64,000 bases of DNA from an uncultured Erythrobacter sp. (GTDB taxonomy: Bacteria; Pseudomonadota; Alphaproteobacteria; Sphingomonadales; Sphingomonadaceae), in NCBI RefSeq assembly GCF_947492365.1, contig NZ_CANLMB010000001.1, forward strand, positions 1,054,001 through 1,118,000. The letters run 5' to 3'. Both the position numbers and the translations under genes were made by a program. Positions 29,074-37,913 of the stretch are shown piece by piece (position 1 is the stretch's first letter; each line of letters starts with the position of its first letter). Below the pieces are notes generated by a model that searched no databases, was not told the DNA's origin, and was given only the letters and a program-made list of their open reading frames with translations.

Positions 29074-29466
29074 TCAGCCGCGCAGGACAGGGCGGGTTTC
29101 AACGCGCGTGCCAAATCCGGTGATGTGCTCTCGCACTTTGGCGATAGCAGCCTGAACCGAAGGCAATTGCAGACTGTTCGCGTGATCGGTTCTCGTGTTC
29201 CAGACTTCGGTGATCCAGATTGAGGTTGGATCCTCTAGGTCTTCCGCAATCATGTAGGCAATGTTCCCCGGCATGTCGCTTGTCCCTTCGAGCAAGGCGG
29301 CGATCACTTCACTCCGTTTGCCCTCTGCGACCTTCATCTGCCCGATCAGACCGAAAGTTTCTTCCATTTTTGCAAGTCCTCCTAAGCTCTGTCCGGAAAC
29401 CGTCTGCGTGCACCCCGTCAAAAGCGAAAGCGCCGCTAATCCGACGAATTCGCGCCGTTCTATCAC
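29074..29466 (-). CDS. ABM-like (quinol monooxygenase-type) lipoprotein
   Basis: 130 residues. A lipobox signal MIERREFVGLAALSLLTGC ends at Cys19, so it should be a lipoprotein, possibly Tat-type because of the RRE start. The mature part matches the antibiotic biosynthesis monooxygenase (ABM) ferredoxin-like domain: FGLIGQMKVAEGKRSEVIAALL, GNIAYMIAEDLEDP and WITEVWNTRTDHANSL. Most ABM proteins are cytoplasmic, so export is unusual. Function unknown. It overlaps the upstream membrane protein gene by ATGA and lies 24 bases before the GNAT gene. Confidence 0.82.
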   Translation of the reverse strand: MIERREFVGLAALSLLTGCTQTVSGQSLGGLAKMEETFGLIGQMKVAEGKRSEVIAALLEGTSDMPGNIAYMIAEDLEDPTSIWITEVWNTRTDHANSLQLPSVQAAIAKVREHITGFGTRVETRPVLRG

Positions 29467-29921
29467 TCCGCGGCATCCGGGTTGATATCGATCGCAACGC
29501 CATCGTCGGGTGTATTTATGCGAATGCCGCCATCGTCGATCTGTACGTCTGCGCCCGGCACGGCTTGTTCGATCAGCCGTTCGATCTCTTCACTGTCGAG
29601 CGTTCCGTCCTCGAGATCGCTTTGGAGCTGCGGGAGCGTCTGACGGATCTCCTCCACCGGCGGCAGAGAGTCGCGCAGTTCGGCGCGAATTTCATCCTGC
29701 ACTTCATCATCGGCCAACACGCCAATCACTACTGTCCCCAGAAGGAGCGGCAAAATCATCGCGGCCCCGAACGAGATAAAGAAAATCCGCTTGAAGCTTA
29801 ACTCCGTGACGAGATTGAGCGCCCCCATCAACGCAAACGCGAACAGGGTGCCCACACCCAACATCGCCAACGTTGCAAGCACGCCAAGCGCGATGATGAG
29901 ATCACCAATAAAGTCTATCAT
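29463..29921 (-). CDS. Hypothetical membrane protein with acidic periplasmic tail
   Basis: 152 residues that I do not recognise. Two transmembrane segments (about 5-35 and 45-68: LGVLATLAMLGVGTLFAFAL and FFISFGAAMILPLLLGTVVI) precede a charged helical region rich in Glu, then the end segment PDDGVAIDINPDAAE. It is coupled on both sides: its ATG overlaps the recN stop (ATGA) and its stop overlaps the ABM-like lipoprotein start. It may be an accessory protein of the lipoprotein, but nothing in the sequence says more. Confidence 0.7.
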   Translation of the reverse strand: MIDFIGDLIIALGVLATLAMLGVGTLFAFALMGALNLVTELSFKRIFFISFGAAMILPLLLGTVVIGVLADDEVQDEIRAELRDSLPPVEEIRQTLPQLQSDLEDGTLDSEEIERLIEQAVPGADVQIDDGGIRINTPDDGVAIDINPDAAE

Positions 29922-31585
29922 ACACCCTCCAACAATCGGTCTGCCTGTGCCCTCGCCTCGCTTGTAATCTCTGCGCCCGACAGCATCCTTGCAATTTCTT
30001 CCTGACGCCCTGATTCATCGAGCAACGACACACTGGTCTTGGTGACGGTGCCGCTGGATGCCTTGGCGATCAGGTAATGTGTACCGCCGCGCGCCGCGAC
30101 TTGGGGCGAATGCGTGACGGCGAGCAATTGCCCTTCGTCCGCTGCAAGCCGTGCGAGACGATCACCAATCGCGCTTGCCACTGCGCCGCCAACGCCGCGG
30201 TCGATCTCGTCGAAGATGATTGTCGCTGCCCCGCCCTTTTCCGCCAGCGCGACCTTGAGCGCGAGGATAAAGCGCGACAGCTCTCCTCCGCTCGCGATTT
30301 TGGCCAGCGGGGCGAAGTCTGCGCCGGGATTGGTGGCGATCAGGAATTCTGCGCTGTCGATGCCGTGCGCGCCCCATTTCTCCTCGGGCATTTTGCCGAT
30401 GGCGGTGAGGAATCGCGCGGTGTCGAGCTTGAGCGGCGCGAGTTCAGCGGCAACTGCCTTGTCGAGCTTCTTGGCCGCATTGAGCCTTGCATCGTGGGCT
30501 TTCTCGGCGGCTTTGACATAGGCCTCGCGCGCTTCTTTCGCGGCTGCTTCGAGCGAGTCCAACTGCGCTTCGCCGCCTTCGATCGCGTCGAGTTTGCTGC
30601 GCATTTCGCGCATCAAATCGGGCAGCGCATCAACCTCGCAGCGATGCTTGCGGGCCAGTGCGCGCAGTTCGAACAGACGCGTTTCCGCCTCGTCGAGCGC
30701 TTTTGGATCGTGGACCAGAGCCTCACCTGCCGCTTGCAGCTTTTCCTCGGCCTCGCCCGCTTCGATCACGGCGCGATCCAAAGACGCGAGCGCCTCTGTC
30801 AGCAGCGGGTGTTCCTCGGCGATCCGGTCAAGCTTGCGCGCGGCGACCCGCAGCGAGGCGAGCGGCGAATCCGATCCCTCCCACACATGGCGCAATTCCT
30901 CGAGATCGCCCGATAGCTTCTCACCCTTTTGCATGTCCGAGCGCGCGGCAGCGAGCCGCACTTCCTCGCCCGCTTGCGGTTCCAGAGAGGTCAGCTCCGC
31001 CAGATGCGTGATCAGCAGATCCTGATCGAGCTTGGCCTGCTCCTGCTCGGCGCGCGCTTCGGACAATTGCGCCTCGGTCTTGGCCCAACTCGCCCAGCGG
31101 CGCGACAAAGCGTCAAGATCAATACCGGCATAGCGATCGAGCAGCATCCGGTGTCCGCGCGGGTTCACCAGCCCGCGATCATCGTGCTGGCCGTGCAATT
31201 CGACCAGCGCAGGTGCCAGCTCGCGCAGCAAGGCAACGCTGGTGGGCTGGTCATTTACAAACGCCTTTGACCCGCCATCGGCCTTGACCTGTCGCCGGAT
31301 AATCAGCGGCTCACCCGGTTCGATTTCCAGATCGGCATCGTCGAGCGCATCGGAAATAGCTTTCGGCAATGCGGCAAATTCAAAGCTCGCCGAAACGCTC
31401 GCCTTGGCTTCGCCCGCGCGTACCAGAGCCGTCTCCGCCCGGTCGCCTAGCACCAGACCCAGCGCATCGAGCAGAATCGACTTGCCCGCCCCCGTCTCGC
31501 CCGTAAGCACGCCAAGCCCGCGCCCGAAATCAAGATCGAGCGCTTCGATAAGGACAATGTTACGGATCGAAAGCCGGGTGAGCAT
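29918..31585 (-). CDS. recN: DNA repair protein RecN
   Basis: 555 residues, the usual length. RecN is an SMC-like ATPase that acts at double-strand breaks. The head begins MLTRLSIRNIVLIEALDLDF with Walker A GETGAGKS at about 28-35, continues to the ELHGQHDD block, and after a long coiled coil (about 165-360) has the signature KIASGGELSRFILALK, Walker B ATIIFDEIDRGVGG and the VTHSPQVAARG switch. The ATG at 31585 is used because a conserved RecN starts there; upstream codons add no homology. It heads the minus-strand run ending with the ECF42 gene. No clear alphaproteobacterial SOS box (GTTC-N7-GTTC) is visible in the 72 bases before it. Confidence 0.96.
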   Translation of the reverse strand: MLTRLSIRNIVLIEALDLDFGRGLGVLTGETGAGKSILLDALGLVLGDRAETALVRAGEAKASVSASFEFAALPKAISDALDDADLEIEPGEPLIIRRQVKADGGSKAFVNDQPTSVALLRELAPALVELHGQHDDRGLVNPRGHRMLLDRYAGIDLDALSRRWASWAKTEAQLSEARAEQEQAKLDQDLLITHLAELTSLEPQAGEEVRLAAARSDMQKGEKLSGDLEELRHVWEGSDSPLASLRVAARKLDRIAEEHPLLTEALASLDRAVIEAGEAEEKLQAAGEALVHDPKALDEAETRLFELRALARKHRCEVDALPDLMREMRSKLDAIEGGEAQLDSLEAAAKEAREAYVKAAEKAHDARLNAAKKLDKAVAAELAPLKLDTARFLTAIGKMPEEKWGAHGIDSAEFLIATNPGADFAPLAKIASGGELSRFILALKVALAEKGGAATIIFDEIDRGVGGAVASAIGDRLARLAADEGQLLAVTHSPQVAARGGTHYLIAKASSGTVTKTSVSLLDESGRQEEIARMLSGAEITSEARAQADRLLEGV

Positions 31586-31657
31586 TGCAAGGTTTCTAGC
31601 CGCTTGAAACGGGCGCGTCACGCTTGCTTGAAGAGTTTTCCGCCGGGTCCGGCTGTT

Positions 31658-31942
31658 CTATTTGCGGGTACGCTCAAGCAGATCAACCAACTCTTCGAAT
31701 TTCTGCCGCTGTTCGGCTTCGCTGCCGCTTGAAATCGCCTCTGAGATGCAGCAGGCGGCGTGATCTTTCAGCACCTGCGTTTCAACCTTGGAAAGCGCCG
31801 CGCGGGCTGCCTGGATCTGGTGAAGGATGTCGATGCAATAGCGGTCATCCTCGACCATTTGTGCGATCCCGCGCACTTGACCCGCGATCCGGTTGAGCCG
31901 GTTGACGCGGTTGCTCCGCGATTCTTCAGGCTTTTTGCTCAC
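31658..31942 (-). CDS. csoR: Copper-sensing repressor CsoR
   Basis: 94 residues of the CsoR/RcnR/FrmR family (PF02583), all-helical tetrameric repressors. The three Cu(I) ligands of Mycobacterium tuberculosis CsoR are found at the same positions: Cys36, His61 and Cys65 (RYCIDIL and KDHAACC). Basic residues for DNA contact sit early (NRVNRLNRIAGQVRG). The Cys-His-Cys set points to copper rather than nickel or formaldehyde. The start is a GTG at 31942 with AGGAAA upstream. It is divergent from copA-copB across an 81-base gap with a CsoR-type operator, fitting release on copper binding. Confidence 0.93.
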   Translation of the reverse strand: MSKKPEESRSNRVNRLNRIAGQVRGIAQMVEDDRYCIDILHQIQAARAALSKVETQVLKDHAACCISEAISSGSEAEQRQKFEELVDLLERTRK

Positions 31943-31962
31943 TGTGTTGTTTCCTGATTGAA

Positions 31963-31979
31963 ATACCCTAGGGGGGTAT
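31963..31979. promoter_or_regulatory. CsoR-type operator in the csoR/copA divergent region
   Basis: The dyad ATACCC (31963-31968), TAGGG, GGGTAT (31974-31979) matches the known CsoR operator pattern of C/G tracts flanked by TA and AT. Immediately after it, TATATAGG (from 31977) could be the -10 box of the copA promoter, so a repressor bound here would block copA-copB, and probably csoR on the other strand. Confidence 0.75.
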
Positions 31980-32023
31980 ATATAGGAACGGCTCCCCGAT
32001 CAACAATTGCGTGACAAAACCTG

Positions 32024-33724
32024 ATGCCCCTCTCCCGCCGTCAACTGATTTCCAGCACCGCTGCACTGGCCGCAGCGTCCTCGATCCCGATGCCCGCATG
32101 GGCGCGCGGTGGATCGCTGGCTCATGCGCGCAAAGGGTTTGGCGAGCTGTCGGGCCGCGAAATCGACCTGTCTATTGGCGAAGCGCTTTTTATGACCGGC
32201 GGGCGTTCGGGCCACGCCTTTGCGGTGAATGGGACGGTGCCAGGACCGCTGATCCGGTTGACCGAGGGGCAGGACATCCGCCTCAACGTCACCAACAACC
32301 TCTCCGAAGACAGCTCGATCCATTGGCACGGCCTGCTACTGCCGTTCCAGTTTGACGGGGTGCCGGGCGTGAGCTTTCCCGGGATCAAACCGGGCGAGAC
32401 CTTCACCTATGAATTTCCGGTGCGCCAGAACGGCACCTATTGGTGGCACTCGCATTCTGGCCTGCAGGAACAGGCGGGGCATTACGGCCCGATTATCATC
32501 GATGCGGCTGAACCGGACCCGCGATATGACCGCGACTATGTGGTGCTGCTGAGCGAGTTCACGCCGATGCACCCGCATGAGATCATGCGCAAGCTGAAGG
32601 TTGGCGAGCATTACTTCCAGAACCAGATGATGAGCGCGAGCGAGGGCGATTTGTCTGGCGAAGAGCGCCGCATGTGGGGTCAGATGCGGATGAACCCGCG
32701 CGACATCGCCGATGTGACCGGGATGACCTACACCTATCTCATCAACGGCCACGGTCCGGCGGACGATCTGCAACTGCAATTCCGCGCGGGAGAGCGCGTG
32801 CGGCTGCGCGTTATCAACGGCTCGGCAATGAGCTTCTTCAACGTCCGCATTCCCGGAGTGCCGATGACAATCATCCAGGCCGACGGGCAAGATGTGGACG
32901 GCGTCGAAATCGATGAATTCCAGATCGGCGTCGCCGAGACCTACGACGTGATCGTGACCCCGCCAGATGGCAGCCATGCTCTCGTCGCAGAGGCGATGGA
33001 TCGTAGCGGCATGGGTGTGGCGAGCCTCACTAGCCATCCCGGCCACATCGCCACTCCCCCCGCCCTGCGCGAGATTCCGACGCTGACCATGACCGATATG
33101 GGCATGATGGATCACGCCGCGATGGGTCATGATATGGGCGATATGGGAGCGATGGAGCACAATATGCGCGACACCTCGTTGCTGCCCGATGATGTCGAGG
33201 TGAGCGCCGGGCTGGACATGGTGGCCGCAGCTCCGAGGGACCGGATGGACTTTCCCGGCCTCGGCCTCGACGATGTGCCGCACCGCGTGCTGCGCTACAC
33301 CGACCTCAAAGCAAAGCGGATGAACCCTCACCGCATGGTCGAGCGCGAAATGGAAATCCATCTTACCGGGAATATGGAGCGCTACATGTGGAGCTTCGAC
33401 GGTAAGAAGTTCACCGCTGTCACCGACGATCCGATCCGCTTCGGCTTTGACGAGCGTGTGCGGGTGAAGCTGGTTAACCAGACAATGATGGCGCATCCGG
33501 TCCACCTGCACGGGCACTTTTTCGAGTTGGTCAACGGCGCGGACCACATGCACCAACCGCTCAAGCACACTGTCGTGGTTCAGCCCGGCGGAACCGCGAC
33601 TTTCGACCTTACCGCCAACGAGCCGGGCGACTGGGCGTTCCACTGCCACCTGCTCTATCACATGCATGCCGGGATGATGCAGGTGGTAACGGTGCGCCCC
33701 TTCCCTGATCGGGAGGCAGGCTGA
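32024..33724 (+). CDS. copA: CopA-type multicopper oxidase, copper resistance
   Basis: 566 residues. A Tat signal (SRRQLISS then AALAAASSIPMPAWA) exports the folded enzyme. Three cupredoxin domains carry the copper sites: IHWHGLL and WWHSHSG in the first, HPVHLHGH and HCHLLYHMHAGMM in the last, which provides the type 1 copper Cys and Met. A Met/His-rich insert at about 355-385 (MGMMDHAAMGHDMGDMGAM) is typical of PcoA/CopA enzymes, which oxidise Cu(I) in the periplasm. It is coupled to copB by a TGATG overlap and controlled by the CsoR operator upstream. Confidence 0.96.
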   Translation: MPLSRRQLISSTAALAAASSIPMPAWARGGSLAHARKGFGELSGREIDLSIGEALFMTGGRSGHAFAVNGTVPGPLIRLTEGQDIRLNVTNNLSEDSSIHWHGLLLPFQFDGVPGVSFPGIKPGETFTYEFPVRQNGTYWWHSHSGLQEQAGHYGPIIIDAAEPDPRYDRDYVVLLSEFTPMHPHEIMRKLKVGEHYFQNQMMSASEGDLSGEERRMWGQMRMNPRDIADVTGMTYTYLINGHGPADDLQLQFRAGERVRLRVINGSAMSFFNVRIPGVPMTIIQADGQDVDGVEIDEFQIGVAETYDVIVTPPDGSHALVAEAMDRSGMGVASLTSHPGHIATPPALREIPTLTMTDMGMMDHAAMGHDMGDMGAMEHNMRDTSLLPDDVEVSAGLDMVAAAPRDRMDFPGLGLDDVPHRVLRYTDLKAKRMNPHRMVEREMEIHLTGNMERYMWSFDGKKFTAVTDDPIRFGFDERVRVKLVNQTMMAHPVHLHGHFFELVNGADHMHQPLKHTVVVQPGGTATFDLTANEPGDWAFHCHLLYHMHAGMMQVVTVRPFPDREAG

Positions 33725-34743
33725 TGCGCGCACTTTTGCTTGCGACCGCTGCGCTGATAGCGGCTCCGCTTTCGGCTCAGGATCATTCCTCGCATGGCGC
33801 TCAGCCGGAAACGGACGCTAACGCCGATCATTGCGCCATGGGGCATTTGCCGCCTGAGCAATGTCCACCGCAGGCCGAGGAAATGGACCATTCGCAGATG
33901 TACCATTCCGCGCACGAGACCGCCCCTGCCGAAGAGGCGATGGACCACTCCTCCCACGGTGCCCCAACAGACAAATCGGTCCCCGGCGCGGCTCCAGAAA
34001 GTGCAGTTCCCGCCCGCGCTTTCGAGGGCCCGCTCCACGCAGCTGACGCGATCTGGGGCACTGACGCCATGGCGCCAAGCCGCGAACAGCTTGCCCGCGA
34101 GAACGGCGGAATGCGCACCGGCATGGTGATGGTCGAGCGGCTCGAAGCACGCATTGCCGCCGATAGCGGCGAGGACGGCTATCTGTGGGACGCGCAGGCC
34201 ATTTACGGCGGCGATCTCAACCGTTTCGTCCTCAAGACTGAGGGTGAAGGCGAGTTTGGCGGCAGCGTCGAGGATGCAGAACTGCAAGCGCTCTACAGCC
34301 GCGCCATCGGCCCATTCTTCGATCTTCAAGCGGGTGTGCGCCTCGACGCCGAACCCGACACGCGCTCGCATATTGTCGTGGGTGTTCAGGGCCTTGCGCC
34401 CTACATGTTCCATATCGACGGCGCATTGTTTCTGTCCGATCGCGGCGACCTGACTGCGCGGATCGAGGGTGAATACGACCAGCGCCTGACCCGGCAATTG
34501 ATCCTGCAACCACGGTTTGAGGTCGAACTTGCAGCGCAAGACATCCCCGAACGCGAGATTGGTGCTGGTATCACCAAGATCGAACCGGGCCTGCGGCTGC
34601 GCTACGAAGTCTCGCCCCAATTCGCGCCCTATATCGGCGTCGAATATGAAGCGAAGACCGGCGATACCGCCGACATCGCCCGAGCCAATGGCGAGGATGC
34701 AGCCGGGTTCAAACTGCTCGCGGGCCTGCGCACCTGGTTCTAA
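33724..34743 (+). CDS. copB: CopB-type outer-membrane copper resistance protein
   Basis: 339 residues. Signal peptide MRALLLATAALIAAPLSAQ, then a His/Met-rich segment (DHSSHGAQ, HCAMGHLPPEQCPP, MDHSQMYHS, DHSSHGA to about residue 95) able to bind copper. The rest is the CopB/PcoB beta-barrel domain, beginning IWGTDAMAPSREQLAREN, with amphipathic strands and a terminal aromatic (LRTWF) as in outer-membrane proteins. The ATG overlaps the copA stop by one base and GGGAGG lies upstream. A rho-independent terminator follows at once, so copA-copB is a two-gene operon. Confidence 0.95.
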   Translation: MRALLLATAALIAAPLSAQDHSSHGAQPETDANADHCAMGHLPPEQCPPQAEEMDHSQMYHSAHETAPAEEAMDHSSHGAPTDKSVPGAAPESAVPARAFEGPLHAADAIWGTDAMAPSREQLARENGGMRTGMVMVERLEARIAADSGEDGYLWDAQAIYGGDLNRFVLKTEGEGEFGGSVEDAELQALYSRAIGPFFDLQAGVRLDAEPDTRSHIVVGVQGLAPYMFHIDGALFLSDRGDLTARIEGEYDQRLTRQLILQPRFEVELAAQDIPEREIGAGITKIEPGLRLRYEVSPQFAPYIGVEYEAKTGDTADIARANGEDAAGFKLLAGLRTWF

Positions 34744-34747
34744 AAGG

Positions 34748-34771
34748 CGCAGCAGGAGAGCGCTGCGTTTT
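34748..34771 (+). terminator. Rho-independent terminator of copA-copB
   Basis: Stem CGCAGC (34748-34753), eight-base loop, GCTGCG (34762-34767), then TTTT to 34771. It starts four bases after the copB TAA, so it should end the copper transcript before the DUF2339 gene. Confidence 0.8.
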
Positions 34772-34844
34772 CAACAGACACCGGTTCCAAGCTCGTTCAG
34801 CGATTGCGCTTTTGTAGCAAACACGCGATGCTGCCTGCGGGTCT

Positions 34845-37800
34845 ATGGAAATTCTCCTTATCCTTCTATTGGGTGGCGGCATCGCCTTTTGCTGGTCGCG
34901 CATCGACTCGCTGGAGCGGCGCGTTGAACATTTGAGCGATCAGATCATTGTTCTCAGCCACGACCTGATGAAACACGCGAAGGCAGGCACGCAGGCTGAT
35001 CCAGAAGTTGCCCGGGAAGCGACGCCTCCACAAAGCGCTCCCGAACCAGTTCCTGATCCTTTCGCGGAGGAACCGGCCCAACCAGCGGTTCCGGAATCTC
35101 AGGCGGAACCCCCGTTCGAAGAACAGTCTCGACCCGAACAAGCCCCGCAAGAGGAAACTGCGCTGCCAGAGCAGCCAGAGCCAGTCGCCGCGGCCGCCTA
35201 TGCAAAAGAGCCCGAACCGGCGCTCACACAGGAAATCGAGTCGCAATCGGGTTTCTCCTTCGACTTCGAGGACATTTTTGGCCGACGCCTGCCCATCTGG
35301 GGCGGCGGGTTTGCGCTTGCGATTGCAGGCATCTTTCTGGTGCGTTTCTCGATCGAGGCAGGCCTGCTGACAGCCGGCGTGCGAGTGGCGTTGAGCTTTG
35401 TGTTCGGTCTCGCATTGCTGGCTGGTGCCGAAGCCGCCTACCGTTTTGAAGAGCGCCTGCGCGATCCGCGTGTTCGGCAAGCATTGGCAGGCGCAGGTCT
35501 GGCGACGCTCTATGGCGCATTCTACCTTGCCGGAACCGCATACGGACTGATCGGGGCCGGCACCGCCTTTGTCGGGCTTGCCGTGGTGACGGCTGCCGCA
35601 ATTGCGCTGTCCTTCCGCTTCGGCCTGCCGAGCGCGGTCATCGGGTTGGTCGGCGGATTCGCCGCACCGATGCTGGTCAATAGCGACAGCGCCAATGTGC
35701 CGCTGCTGTCCTTCTACCTCGCGCTGGTGACGGGCGGACTGGTCTGGGCAGGACACGCGCAAGGGCGCAACTGGCTCGGGCTGCCGGCGCTGGCCGGAGG
35801 GCTTGGCTGGGGCGCGCTGATGATCTTTGGCGGCGTCGGTAACAGCGCCGATTTCATCGCAGTCGGCACCTATCTGGTCGTGCTCGGGACCGTCCTGCCC
35901 GCCTTCCTACGCTCGAAAGGCGGGCCTTCGCTGCCTGTGCTCGCATCGGGAGCAATCGCAACTTTGCAGATGGCGGTGCTGGTGAGCGAGGCCAATTTTG
36001 CTCCGCTTACATGGGGTCTGTATCTGCTGATAAGCGCTGCACTCGCTGGCCTGGGCTGGCGGTTTTCAGAGCTTCGGCCCGGTTCGCTGGTCGCAGCGGG
36101 TGTCGGCCTGTGGCTGCTGCTGATCTGGAGCAATCCTGACCCACAATTCTACGCTTTGGTCGCCGCTGCGCAGGTCGCGATCTTTGCCCTCGTCCCACTG
36201 GCGCATCAGGCATTCGGGCGCGCCCGTCACCTTGATCTTGCTCAACTCAGCATCGTGGCGTTGGGCATCGCGATCGCGATCTACACCCGATATGGCGGAT
36301 GGGGTTCGCCCGATATCGAGCCGTTGCTGGGCGGCTGTATACTCGGCCTTGCGCTTTTGCCCGCGCTTGCCTTTACGATTCTGTGGCACCGCGAAGAGGA
36401 CGATGCTACGCGCAAGCCGCTGCTCCTTTTGATACCGGCGGTGCTGCTGTCCTTTGCCGCGCTGCTTCTGCTCACCCCTGCATGGCTTGCGCCGGCGTCG
36501 GGTCTGCTGGCTGCGGCGTTGCTCCTGTGGTGCTATTCACAGCGTGACACGCTCGCGGTCAAAATTGCCTATGCGTTGAGCGCAGCGCTAACAATCGCCG
36601 CGCTCTTGCTTTCGCCCGATTTCGAAAGCGAGATCCTGCGACTGGGCAATATCACCGAAGAGGTCGATCTGGTTCGCGCTCTCATCCGCTGGCTCGCGGC
36701 AGCTTCGCCCTTCGCCGCGATGGCATGGCTGGGCCGGAGCCGGGTCGGACGCGGATTTGGCGAGGTTCTGGCGGTCATGCTCACCTACGGCGCGGTTGCG
36801 CAGATCGCCCACCATTTGGGGATCGCGGACGCGCTGGCATGGATTGCCGCGCTCGCAGCCATTGCGATCCTGCTCCGCTGGCAAGAGGAGCGCCTCGCGG
36901 CTTGCGCAACTGCGCTTGTCATCGCCGGGCTATGGGCCGCTGAGCCGCTGTTCGAATGGGTGATGGCGGGGTCGGAAGCGATGATCGGGATGCCCTTCCT
37001 CGCGACTTCCGCGATTGCGCCAGTCGATCTGGCGCTGCGGATTGCGCCGCTGGGTGCAGCCTTTGCCATGCTGGTTTGGAAGCGCGAGAATCAATCGATC
37101 GAGCAACGCTCTGCGATGGCATTGGGGCTTTGCCTGATCGCCGCGATTGCTTTGCACAGCCTGTTCAAACTGGGCTTCAACATCACCTCGCTTCTCGCTT
37201 TCGAGCATTACGGATTTGGGGAGCGCAGCGTCTGGCAGGCTTTGTTGCTGGTCGCAGCTTACGGCGCGCAGAAGCTCCTGCCTGCGGATTACCGCCGACC
37301 GGTCAGCCTGACGCTGATCGCGCTGACGCTGATGCATTTCGTGTGGTTTTCGCTGGTGCTGCACAACCCGCTATTGATGGCGCAGCATGTCGGGCCGACG
37401 CCGATCGCGAACTGGCTGCTGCTGGCCTACCCCGCAGCGATTGTCGGCATCTGGATGGCGCTGTCGCAGTGGGATGATGCGCCCCGCTTCGCGCGAGCGA
37501 CTGTCGATGCGGTGAGCATGGCGCTGATCGCGCTGCTTGGCCTTTCGCTACTGCGGCAGGTGTTTGCAGGCTCGGTCCTGACATCGACGCCGATTTCCCA
37601 GACCGAGAGCCTGTTGATCTCGCTGCTCGGGATCGTGCTGGCGCTGGGCTTCCTGTGGTGGGGATCGTGGCGCGGACAGCGCAGCTGGCGGATCGGATCT
37701 CTGGTCCTGATGCTGGGTGCGGTGGTGAAGGTGTTCCTGATCGACGCGGCGGGGCTAGAAGGCCTGCTGCGCGTGGCGAGCTTCATGGCGCTCGGCTTCA

Positions 37801-37913
37801 GCCTGATCGGTATTGGCTGGGTCTATACCAAGCAATTGGCCCGGCGCGGCGGCGAGGATGCAGGCGAAGTGCCACCCGATCAGGCAGAGGTAAGTTCGGC
37901 CAGCCAGTCGTAA
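34845..37913 (+). CDS. DUF2339 giant polytopic membrane protein
   Basis: 1022 residues. The N-terminus has one short helix (LILLLGGGIAFCW) and a coiled segment (LERRVEHLSDQIIVLSHD), then a Pro/Glu-rich low-complexity linker (about 50-135). The motif EDIFGRRLPIWGGGFALAIAGIFLVRFSIE at about 143-172 opens a very long membrane domain of more than 25 helices, the DUF2339 pattern. FYLAGTAYGLI, GLVGGFAAPML and a GWVYTK end are also typical. The function of this family is unknown; transport or envelope biogenesis has been suggested only by topology. The last 34 bases overlap the convergent DUF2461 gene. Confidence 0.93.
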   Translation: MEILLILLLGGGIAFCWSRIDSLERRVEHLSDQIIVLSHDLMKHAKAGTQADPEVAREATPPQSAPEPVPDPFAEEPAQPAVPESQAEPPFEEQSRPEQAPQEETALPEQPEPVAAAAYAKEPEPALTQEIESQSGFSFDFEDIFGRRLPIWGGGFALAIAGIFLVRFSIEAGLLTAGVRVALSFVFGLALLAGAEAAYRFEERLRDPRVRQALAGAGLATLYGAFYLAGTAYGLIGAGTAFVGLAVVTAAAIALSFRFGLPSAVIGLVGGFAAPMLVNSDSANVPLLSFYLALVTGGLVWAGHAQGRNWLGLPALAGGLGWGALMIFGGVGNSADFIAVGTYLVVLGTVLPAFLRSKGGPSLPVLASGAIATLQMAVLVSEANFAPLTWGLYLLISAALAGLGWRFSELRPGSLVAAGVGLWLLLIWSNPDPQFYALVAAAQVAIFALVPLAHQAFGRARHLDLAQLSIVALGIAIAIYTRYGGWGSPDIEPLLGGCILGLALLPALAFTILWHREEDDATRKPLLLLIPAVLLSFAALLLLTPAWLAPASGLLAAALLLWCYSQRDTLAVKIAYALSAALTIAALLLSPDFESEILRLGNITEEVDLVRALIRWLAAASPFAAMAWLGRSRVGRGFGEVLAVMLTYGAVAQIAHHLGIADALAWIAALAAIAILLRWQEERLAACATALVIAGLWAAEPLFEWVMAGSEAMIGMPFLATSAIAPVDLALRIAPLGAAFAMLVWKRENQSIEQRSAMALGLCLIAAIALHSLFKLGFNITSLLAFEHYGFGERSVWQALLLVAAYGAQKLLPADYRRPVSLTLIALTLMHFVWFSLVLHNPLLMAQHVGPTPIANWLLLAYPAAIVGIWMALSQWDDAPRFARATVDAVSMALIALLGLSLLRQVFAGSVLTSTPISQTESLLISLLGIVLALGFLWWGSWRGQRSWRIGSLVLMLGAVVKVFLIDAAGLEGLLRVASFMALGFSLIGIGWVYTKQLARRGGEDAGEVPPDQAEVSSASQS

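Noticed and set aside
32336-33733. 465-codon open frame antisense to copA
   Set aside because: His-rich peptide created by reading the Met/His-rich copA gene backwards; no ribosome site or family pattern.
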